Source: Isoetes taiwanensis | Lineage: Eukaryota; Streptophyta; Lycopodiopsida; Isoetales; Isoetaceae | Assembly: GCA_021234155.1 (NCBI GenBank) | Contig: JAJEKV010000091.1 | Span: 3,479,501-3,543,500, forward strand | Direction: 5' to 3' | Length of the DNA stretch: 64,000 bases | Shown here: positions 55,035 through 64,000 of the stretch, piece after piece | How the letters are laid out: each line of letters begins with the position of its first letter | Numbering within the stretch: the stretch's first letter is position 1 | The notes under the pieces: generated by a model | Told to the model about the DNA's origin: nothing | Seen by the model: the letters and a program-made list of their open reading frames with translations, nothing else | Database searches by the model: none | Program-made: the position numbers and the translations under genes

Positions 55035-57159
55035 TGGAACACATACTTGCTTCATCATCCACTAGTTCAAAAGTGACTTGACTTTGGCATAATCCTGCTC
55101 ATGAAGTCAACATCCCATGCAACTTGAGCAAAGAAAAAGTTTACAAAATTCCTAAGGGAAGTGCTCAAATTTCGAATGTGCCCAAAGAGGTACTTAAAAG
55201 TTGCATCATGAAATCTTTGGCTCCTAAAATGAACACTTGATGTGCCAAGTCACTTCACACCTCACTTCACACGCCAAGTCATCACACCCATCTTCATTCT
55301 AGCCATTTCATGTCAAACTCTCACTTTCAAATCAAAATTCATATCAAAGTTAAAATAGCATCATTGTTGCCACATCACCATTGACACCTCATCACTCACA
55401 CACATCATCTCCATAGCATTCAAAAATTTTGACTAGAAAGAATTTTCAAATTCAAGATGGCTAACACGTCATCATTTCTATTTGCCACATCATACCACCT
55501 AGCCTTGTCATCATTTCCAAATCCCACTTCATCCACTCCTTAGCTCATTATTTGCCAAAATCCAAAGAGCTCCTTTGTGAGAAGAGATTCCTTAATCTTA
55601 TAGGGTATGAAAAAAGATTCCCTAGGAAAAAGAATTTTGAAAAAAGGCTTTGTTTTGGGCATTATATGTGCTTCCTAGGGAATCGTGCCATAGGGTTTAG
55701 GGGGTGCAAAAATTTTCCTATCTACCCCCCAAATTTAATTTCTCTTTCCAGCCAATCTCCCCATGCCGCGTGGAACATCCGGGCGTGTGGGGCGGTGGAG
55801 GTACCGGATCCCACGTGGATATTGCACGCAATAATCAGAAATATTGAATTTTCTTCTCGTTATATACCGTGGCCGCCAAGTCCATTTAAGCCTGTGGGAT
55901 ATTTCGTCTGAACCCGTATGAACCCTAAATTTGGAAAACGCCAAGATCCGGTTAATTCGGCCCAACAAACTAATAAATCATGACCTAAACTGGCCGAATC
56001 ACCATGTTTAATGCCAAGAATGATAATTGCGAGCTAAAAGACAGAGGATTGAGGGGGTATGATCAAGATCCCAACGGAACAGAGCATTTACAAAAGGGGT
56101 TTTTTGGCACAGAAGAAAATCGAGGGCTTTGAGGCAAAGAAGCGATTTCTGGCTTTGAAGAAGGACCGGCTTGATGATCCTGAGCTTGATTCTGACCTCC
56201 AATGTTTACCTATGATCTAGATTATTGACTCAATTTTCTGGATTTGTTGAATGTGTACCTATTTGATCCTGTGCCCAAGACCACGAGCTTGGGATATTAC
56301 TTTGTATCTTTTGAGTGTTTGATTAAATTGAAAATCCGACCTTTGTAGCAATCTGTTTGAGTTGCATTGAAACTCTTTCCCAAAAGCAAACAATTGTTAG
56401 AGGCTAGGCGTCTTGTGCCTGTACAGACTGTTAGATATGTGTGGTCTGCCTATGTAGCAACTCATTAGAGAGTATAAAAGCCAAATTCCTGTCAAAGCAA
56501 ATTTACAATGCCAATTCAAGCCAACATTTTTAGATCCAATGGTATTGCACAACAGGCATGGTGCATAGGAGAGCAATTGTTTGAGCATCAATCTTGCCAA
56601 ACTAAATATGTTGAACAAGGCAATGCTAGACACGCGTGCAATCCTTCATTAGAAAATATTTTCTTTCAAGATTATTCATTTCTCATAGTCTTAGGTAAAG
56701 AATTGTCAAAAAAAGAAAAATAGGTTCCTCTTTGTCAAAAAGAAAACTTGGCCCCTGTTGTGCAGACAAATCTGAGCAAAATAGAGTTGGTAGCTCAAAA
56801 AAATTCCTTGCCAATATCGAGTTTCAAATTTTAGCTTTCTGCCAGGGATATTGACCAAAAATTGACTGGGTCAGTGATCTAATTTTGGCCTATCTAACCT
56901 ATTCAGACCTCGCTGAGTTTTTGCAGTCTGTTGGTGTCAAGTGTTAAGCATCTTGAGGAGAGATATCCATATCCATAGCTTCATAGATCATATTCTGCAG
57001 GGTACTTAGTGAAGCAGACTTTTTTGCCTTCAGGGAAACATACTCATAGTGAACTTTTGTGCACTTTTCTGGAATCTTTGCACTCAGAGTGGTTGCCTCA
57101 AGCAACCTGGAGGTTCTAAACCACTGAGGTTGAAGGTTTTGCCAGGAACACCTTCAACA
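55035..57159 (+). repeat. 3' LTR of C' (family 3)
   Basis: Copy of 15674-17804, ending CTTCAACA directly before the gag remnant of F'. Confidence 0.85.
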
Positions 57160-59250
57160 ATGGAGTAGGCATATTCAACTCAAACTGATAAGGCAGGCTT
57201 TGAAGTAATCCACTTGCAAAATTAGGGGGAAGAGATCTATCTCTGAAAGGTTATGAAGTCTTCTGATCTTCCATTGGTTCTTGCTCTGCTGGAAACTTTT
57301 GTTTTGGAGCCATGAGTTCGAAAATCCAGGTAGAAATCTCGGTAGAACCTCCAAAATGTTGACCCTAAACCTGGCTTTAAGGTCAACCACAAGGAACCAA
57401 CTTGAGTTTTCACTCAAATTGGGGTTAAAACCTCCAGATCACTTAAGGTGATCAATCTATGCAAGGTAATTTCAAAGACAAGTTCAAAAATTTGAAGTTT
57501 TATACCTTTCCCATTTCCAGAAATTGATACCTTTGCCAAAACAGTTGTGATGTTGATATGCAGATCGATTTTTTGAGTCAATCACTATAGACTTGGTCAA
57601 AAAAGTTGTAGGTAACCAATAGTAAAGCCTCTGACCAAGTCAGAACTTGGTTTGTGAGTTATTCGAGCTCAAAGTGCAAATCAAAATTTGGTCAATAGCA
57701 GTCAAATCAAAACAAAGGATCGAGTTTGGAGTTTTGGAGTTGCCAAACGAATTTTTGAGAATTTCCAAAGCAAATATGCTGTAATGATGATGAGGAATAT
57801 AGACAAGTGGTCAGATTTCCATTTGGAAATGCAAAAGTATTTTTTGTGGCTGGATTTGGCAAAATACAGTCAAGAACAGTCAAAACAGAATGCAAAAATT
57901 TCTAACTCGAGTTGTGAGTGGAATTTTTTGGATTTTTCAAAACATATGGGCTCCAGATGTCTCAAGGGTTGATGGCAAATGGGCCAAAAGCAATCAAAAG
58001 TGCATGGGGATTTTCTGTAGAATTTTGAATAAACAGAAATTGTAAAGAATCATAACAGAGATAATTTCTTCAAGTAGGCATCAAATTTCATTGATATGGA
58101 GGTAGATCAATCATAAAAACGTTGGGTAATAATACTTCAGTACTTCAAAATCAACTTCAGGTCAATAAATAATTTCAATAGATTCTTGGGACTTGATCGG
58201 GGAGTACTCAGAGTTTTCCAAAATCCTTCTAGTCATGCTCAGCAATGATCACAGTAAGGTTTGTACGCTTCTGGGCCTTCAAGAAAACTCTTTTGTCGAA
58301 TCCCATGTATATATCTTAGTTTTCAAATGTTTGCTTAATCTTAGCCTTGATTGATGGGTTTATTCGGTTCTTAAAGAGCGGGAAGGTTAAAATAGGTAGG
58401 TTCCGAGGGCTCTGGTGCCAAATCCGGCGAGATTCGAGGTGGAAGCAGAAATTTAGGGTTCTTGGCTGTATTTTCTCAGAAATAGCGCGATACGATTCCG
58501 TATTTTTGCCCGTATATCCATGGAATATGCTGTATTCTTTAATTTTGCAAAGCTAAACCATGGTTTTAGAAGGCCACTTATAGAAAATTGAAGGGATGGA
58601 TCACTTTAGCAATGGCAACCCTAATTTTTCTTGGGAATATGCTAAGTCCTTGGGCATAATGATCAAGAATATTCCATAAGGTATACAAGTGGCATGGCAT
58701 AATGGTAAGGATTTGCAAAAGGATTTTGGCTAGGGAAGTTTGCAAAAAACAAATGTCATAAGAAGTGAGAAGATATAGAGGCAATGGGGGGGATGTGGAT
58801 GTAATAGAGAAAGAGAAATTTGGGCAAAGCAAAATAAAGTATGCAAGGGTAAACAAAAGGGGGTATGGGTGTGGGAAAAGTGGCTAGAAAATCTCAATGG
58901 ATAGAAATAGAATATGAATAATGATTAGATGAGGATGGCTAAGAGATAAAATCAAGCACCATGGGGTCTTCCAAACTTTTTGACTTCCAATCTTCAAAAA
59001 ATATCTTCCAAACTTCATAACCCAGAATCTTCTAGAGCATATTTTTGACTAAGCATTTTGACTTAAAATAAAGTACCTCACGTGAATTTGAACCTTGAGC
59101 ACTTGTTGACCTGAAGAATGAACATCTTTTGACCTCCACATCAATATTGAATACCAAGAATCTTCCAAACTTTGACCTAGTCTTTTAAGATAAATTGACC
59201 TAGTTTGAATGCATAGACCACAATTAGCATGTTGCCCTTTGGGGGCAACA
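57160..59250 (-). mobile_element. Element F', copy of the 5' end of F
   Basis: Gag remnant (57160-57313), primer binding site (57336-57353) and LTR (57357-59250, 1894 bp). Sequence quality is better here than in the first copy at 18800-19000 (CTTCTGGGCC at 58270 versus CCACGGGCC at 18914). Confidence 0.85.
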
Positions 59251-60597
59251 ATTCCTACCTTAAGACCAAAAGATGCCTTAGAATATTCTATGATCCCCTC
59301 CAAATGTGTAAAATTTCCCATGGTCTCAAAAGTCTCCAAGGATTCCTTGATCATTTTTAGAAGGATCTTTGAAACCATGCTCGACAATCTCTAAAAGGCC
59401 AAAATACAACATATTCTAGAATATACCCTCAAAAATACGGAAACCGTATCGCGCCATTTTCACAAAAATACGGCCAAGAACCCTAAAACTGAGTTTTTCA
59501 GCTCGAATCATGCCGGATTGGGCTCCAATGACTCGCAACCTATCTATTTTTATCTTCCCGCCCTCTAAGCATCGAATGAACCCATAAATTAAGGTTAAGA
59601 TTGAGAAATCATTTGAAAACTAAGCTATATACAGGGGATTCGACTGAGACACTTTTTGAAGGCCCAGACGCATCAAACATCGACATTGATACATGCTGAG
59701 CATGATCTAAAGAAGTTTTGAAGTTCCTGAGCATTCCACAGTTTGATTTGAAAGAATTAGATTGATTATCCTATTCTGATGTTTACATGACCACCTAATA
59801 TCTTCTGATGATTGATTTATATTCTTATGACCTATATTCACCTTGTATTATCCTCACATCAATGAAAATTGTCTGCCAAGTATTGAAAAGTTTGACTGTC
59901 ATGATTTTTTAGCATTCTCACCATCCTAATATTTTTACAGTAAAACATTCTGCAATCCATTTTTGCATATGACCAATGCCCCTCATTCCCAACTATATTT
60001 GCACCTGTGTGCACAAAAAGTTCGAAAAAACCCCTTCCAAACTCAAGTTACAATTTTTTACATTCTGTCTGACATGATTATTGACTGTCACTCACAAAAC
60101 AGTGCCAAAAAAGTAGTTTTAGTGATCCAAAATAAGATTTGATTGTTTGCCTCACATCCCTGAAACATATACATCACCCTAGTTTTGGAATTTCCCAAAA
60201 ATTCCCTCTGCAACTCAAGTTCCAAAATTCTGAGATCTGTCTATGGTTTTGACTGGTATTGACCAAAAATTGACCTAACTTTGAGCTTGAATATCTCACA
60301 GATTTGAGTTCAGACTTGGTCAAGATTTTTTCCATTGCATGCCTACAACTTTTCTACACCAGTCCCAATCATCTGACCTCAGAAATCAATCCACCTATGC
60401 CAGCTACATCGATTTTAGTAAAGCCTCCTTATTTCTGAATTGGGAAAGGTATGAACATTTGATATTTGAGCTTTTTCTCTAAAAAATTCTTATAGAGACT
60501 GATCACCTTAAGTGATCTGGAGGTTCTAACCCCAACTTGAACATAATTTCAAGTTGGCTTCTTGTGTTTGACTCTCTAGCCAGGTTGAGGGTCAACA
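59251..60597 (+). repeat. 5' LTR of element D, 5' part missing
   Basis: Ends GAGGGTCAACA. In U5 it has GATCACC/GTGATC (about 60501-60517), a copy of the first 11 bases of the primer binding site (60518-60528), and an inverted repeat CCAACTTGA/TCAAGTTGG (60532-60557). Confidence 0.85.
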
Positions 60598-60600
60598 TCT

Positions 60601-60618
60601 TGGAGGTTCTACCGAGAT
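60601..60618 (+). other. Primer binding site (tRNA-Gln type), element D
   Basis: TGGAGGTTCTACCGAGAT, three bases after the LTR. Confidence 0.75.
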
Positions 60619-60638
60619 CTTCCTGGATCTCAGAACTC

Positions 60639-61931
60639 ATGGCTCCAAAACAAAAATTTCCAGCAGAGCAAGAACCATTAGAGGATATTGATGCACCAGA
60701 TCATTGCAGGGAAAGGCCATTGCCCTCAAGTTTCTCAACTAGTCTGCTTCAGAACCTGCCATATCAATTTGAATTGAATGTCCATGTTCCCTTGCCTACT
60801 TTTGATTCCAGCATGAGTGCTAACAACTTTTTGAGAATATTTGAAGATTATTACAGGGACTATGGTTTTAAAAAAGGATGCAAGCTTTCAGAATTTGAAA
60901 AATGTTTTAAAGAGGAGAGTGAGGCTGGTGTTTGGTTAACTTATGAAAAGTTAATGGGGACCACCTCATGGGATGAGCTCGTCAAGAAGTTTTTAGATAG
61001 GTTTGGTAAGTTGGCTGCTCCAAAAGATTTGGTCAATGAGTTGCAAAGTTTTTCTATACATGCAGGGGAAAGTGTGAATCCGTACAAAGAAAGATTTAGT
61101 ACATACATGAGCAGGTGCCAAAGAGCTCAAGTCACAATTCCAACCCTTTTTCTAGTCACTGCTTTTATTAATGGTTTGGAAAGGAGACCAGAGATCCAAA
61201 GGAAACTGCTCAAGATCCAAGCTGCTGAAGGATTTGATTCTATATACAAAGTTTTTGCCAAAACCACTGACCTGACTCAGATGCTCTCTACTTTGCCTGA
61301 CAAGCATCATGTCTCTCACCATAACCCTGATCCTTTTTATCCTGCTGCTACTGATGCACATTATGACCATCACCCTTCCATTCCAGTTTATGCCATACAG
61401 AAAGAAAAGAAGAAATCTAAAGAGGAGGAAGCTAATTCTCAAGTTGCAAAGGTCAAGGCAGACCTATCTAAAGTTACTGAGGCTTTAGCAGAACTAACCA
61501 AATAATTGGTTGAACTCAAGGCTACAAGAACAGGTAAAACTTACCCTGAATGTATTCACTGCAATAGGAATTCTCATCCATCAGAAATTTGCTATTGGCA
61601 AGGCCACTTTGGAAAGGAATGTCCTATTTGTTCTTTTTGTAAAGAAATTGGCCATACTGATACCAAGTGTGCTGTTAAGGAATACTTTGCTAAGCAGGAA
61701 AAAGAAAAGAGACCAGAACCTAAACCTCATGTGAGATTTGCTGAACCAAGTACTTCTATAAGGTTTATTCAGGCTACAGAAGTTCCCAAAGCTGAAGAAG
61801 TTATGGTGGTGCAAACTAGAAGCATGAATGAAGCTCATGTACATGCTGAATCAAGTAGACATCCCACTGCCAGGTCTTCACTGCTGCCATGCCATGGCAG
61901 CATGGAAGAGCTAAGCACATCTTTGCACTAA
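60639..61931 (+). pseudogene. Gag of element D with one in-frame stop
   Basis: 430 codons from ATG 60639 (MAPKQKF) in a single frame, with one TAA at 61503-61505 where element B has a CAA glutamine codon (TKQLVEL). Capsid region as in B. The first zinc knuckle is complete (CIHCNRNSHPSEIC). The second has lost its first two cysteines through a small in-frame deletion (YWQGHFGKEC). The third is complete (CSFCKEIGHTDTKC). A linker follows (KPHVRFAEPSTSIRFIQ, then HAESSRHPTARS) and the frame ends in the 3' module with SLLPCHGSMEEL. If the stop is read through or is an error, this would be a full gag. Confidence 0.9.
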
Positions 61932-62189
61932 TCCTCTCATCTTGATCTGGTTTGCAAGACAATAGGGAAATGCTTCACTAGCATACATCAAGAATTTGAA
62001 GAGCAAAGGAAGGACAATTGACTCAAGTCACTCAAGAGATACAAGAGGTCAAACAAGCAAAGGAAATGAAGAAAGGAGGAGAAAGAAGACCCCTTGAAGA
62101 ATATTCCATGGTATGTAGCTATTTGTGATCTTGGCATCTTTGGCATTTTGATCCCCTTCTCCATTCACTCCACCATCCTAAAATACCAT
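61882..62189 (+). other. 3' module of element D with palindrome
   Basis: Starts with a 21-bp palindrome (61882-61902; arms TGCTGCCATG) at the very point where pol sequence has been lost. The rest matches 15288-15600 of element C. It stops at AAATACCAT, before the LTR at 62190. Confidence 0.75.
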
Positions 62190-64000
62190 TGTTGACCCCC
62201 AACCTGGCTAGAGAGTCAAACACAAAAAGCCAACTTGAGTTTTCACTCAAGTTGGGGTTAGAACCTCCAGATCACTTAAGGTGATCAATCTACACAAGAA
62301 TTTCTCAAAGAAAAAACTCAGTTACAGAGTTCTCATACCTTTCCCAATTCTGGAATATGGACCTCTTACTCAAATCGATGCAGATCTCATAGGCAGATTG
62401 ATTTTCAAGGTCAGATGACTGTGACTTGTTCAGAAAAGTTGTAGGCAAGCAAGGGTGAAAATCTTGACCAAGTCTGAGTTTTAATTTGTAAGATATTCGG
62501 TCTCAAAGTTGGGTCAATATCAGTCAAAACTACAAACAGAGACCAGAGTTTTATAACTTGAGTTGTAGGTTAAGTTTTGAAGAAATTCCAAAACCTAAGA
62601 TGCAATCCTGTCAAATCGTGATTTGAATCACTAAAACTATTTTTTTGGCACTGTTTTGTGAATATCAGTCTAAACTTGTATCAGACAGAATGCAAAAAAT
62701 GGTAACTTGAGTTTGGAATGGGATTATTTCGAAATTTTTGTGCACACAAGTGCAAATAAGATGGGAGAGGAAGTGCAGATGGTCATATGCAGGAAAAAAT
62801 GAAGGAATTCTTCACTGTAGAAATGTTTGTGATGCAAAAATACTAAAGGATCATGACAGTCAACTTTTTGAATATTTGGCAGTCAATTTTCATTGATATG
62901 AGGGTAATACAAGGTAAATAAGAGTCTTAGGAACATAGATCAATCATCAAAATAGCTTAGAAGGTCAATAAATAATATCAAATCAAGAATATCAGTCCAA
63001 TTTTCTCAGATCAGACTGTGGAACACTAAGATACTTCATGAATGTCTTCAGATCATGCTCAACATGTATCAATGTCGATGTTTGATGCGTCTGGGCCTTC
63101 AAAAAACTCTGTCATTGTTTTCCCCGGTATATAGATTTAGATTTAATGATTCCGGCATCTTAGGGCTTGATTATAGGCTTAATGGGATGCTGATGAGCGG
63201 GAATCCAAGAATAGGTAATTTTTGTAGTTTAAGATCCCAGTTCCGGCGTGATTCGAGCAAGTTTCTAAGTTTAGGGTTCTTCACTGTATTTTTCCAGAGT
63301 TTGCGCGATACGGTGGCCATATTTTTGGAAGTATAAACCAAGAATATGCTGTATTCAGCCATTTAGAAAAGCTAGGCCATGGTTTCAAAAGGTGCCTTAT
63401 AAAATAGTTAGGTAATTTGATCATTTGAGGAGATGGCAACCCTAATTTTTTGGGGAATATGCTAGGTCTAGATACCATGCATTGGGATATTCCATGGGTA
63501 ACATGAATATTTAAGGCACAATGGTGGGCAAAGCAAAATGGTCATAAAATTCCAAACAAGAAATGGACTAGGGGTATTTATAAAGGTGTGATAAGAATGG
63601 GAAAAGGGGTATGAAATGGAAAGGCAAAAGGCATTAGAGAAAAGGAATTAGGCAAACAAGGTGTGATTTGGCAAAAAGGTGAGCAAGGGAGAATATAAGC
63701 ATAAGGGGAATATGACTAGGAAAATGGGGGTAAGAATATGGATAAAAATGACTAGGGGGTGGAATCTAATACCATGGGGTCTTCCAAACTTCAAAAAGCA
63801 TCTTCCAATCTTCACAACCCAGAATAGTATAGAGCATCCTTTGAAAACCTTTGACTTCTGATAGAGCATTTTCCATGGGAGTTGACCTTTGAAGATTGAT
63901 ATTGTTCGACCTTCATATCAATGTTGACTACCAAGCTCCTTTTGATTTAATTCTTCCACAATAACTTGACCTACTTCAACACATGAGCTAACAGTTAGTA
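62190..64000 (-). repeat. Family-2 LTR, runs off the window
   Basis: Minus-orientation LTR beginning TGTTGACCCCC. It shows the part (after CTAGGGG at 63577) that is missing from B's LTRs. TATA at 63127-63133. It lies within D's 3' module, so it is the 3' LTR of a later insertion or a solo LTR; ACCAT (62185-62189) would be its target duplication. No gene is seen in 63400-64000. Confidence 0.8.

Larger units (their letters stand above)
51198..57159 (+). mobile_element. Gag-only element C', copy of C
   Basis: LTRs at 51198-53325 and 55035-57159, primer binding site at 53329-53346, broken gag, and 3' region with the same palindromes (the larger one degraded at about 54646-54670). Flanks on both sides are the same as for C, so it arose by duplication of the locus, not by a new insertion. 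Confidence 0.85.
59251..62189 (+). mobile_element. Gag-only element D (family-2-like LTR)
   Basis: 5' LTR (59251-60597, its start cut by F'), primer binding site, gag to 61931, then a 3' module shared with element C. It is interrupted at 62190 by another LTR. Pol is absent: the frame passes from the post-knuckle linker directly into the 3' module. Confidence 0.8.

Noticed and set aside
1-64000. CRISPR arrays, bacterial operons, tRNA or rRNA genes
   Set aside because: No short regularly spaced repeats, no ribosome-binding sites upstream of frames, and no tRNA or rRNA sequence seen. The tRNA-Gln likeness is limited to 17-18 base primer binding sites.

Overview
The window is eukaryotic, AT-rich nuclear DNA from a land plant with a large, repeat-filled genome. 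The evidence is dense nested Ty3/gypsy LTR retrotransposons of the Tat type (extra archaeal/plant-type RNase H, no chromodomain), tRNA-Gln-type primer binding sites, PPR-protein fragments, and a gene fragment resembling the cellular reverse transcriptase gene rvt. The style fits a fern, other seed-free plant or gymnosperm, but the species cannot be named from the sequence. I see no rRNA, tRNA, CRISPR or bacterial-type operon.

Layout. 1-7134: element A (minus strand; internal part plus 5' LTR, 3' end outside the window). 7135-7758: fragment of an rvt-like gene into which A inserted. 7759-11841: element B (minus), 3'-truncated, with LTR family 2. 11842-17804: element C (plus), a gag-only element with a third LTR family. 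17805-19897: 5' end of element F (minus). 19898-21307: end of a plus-strand family-2 LTR with the first codons of a gag. 21308-25267: single-copy-looking DNA with PPR remnants and small duplications. 25268-30519: element E (plus), 5'-truncated and full of frame breaks. 30520-33328: further non-LTR DNA ending in the C-terminal part of the rvt-like gene. 33329-42979: element A', a complete copy with both LTRs and a 5-bp target duplication GAACC. 42980-60678: a second copy of the 7135-21307 series, containing an extra 3.5-kb internal duplication. 59251-62189: element D (plus, gag-only). 62190-64000: a family-2 LTR in minus orientation.

How the parts relate. The series 1-21307 recurs at 35867-60678, which suggests a direct duplication of roughly 36-39 kb, or two haplotypes joined in assembly. 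Element A encodes Gag, protease, RNase H, reverse transcriptase and integrase. Its active-looking RNase H lies before the reverse transcriptase, and the usual RNase H after it is degenerate. C and D keep only gag and share a 3' module, so they would need enzymes from A/B-type elements to move. The rvt-like gene is the only sign of a host gene with a recognisable enzyme core, and it is broken: its 5' half is replaced by element B and its 3' half is split by element A/A'.

Many frame breaks in 33-50 kb and in E lie at CAG/CTG/CCGG-like sites and look like basecalling errors in methylated DNA rather than true mutations, so the annotation of broken copies should be read with that in mind.
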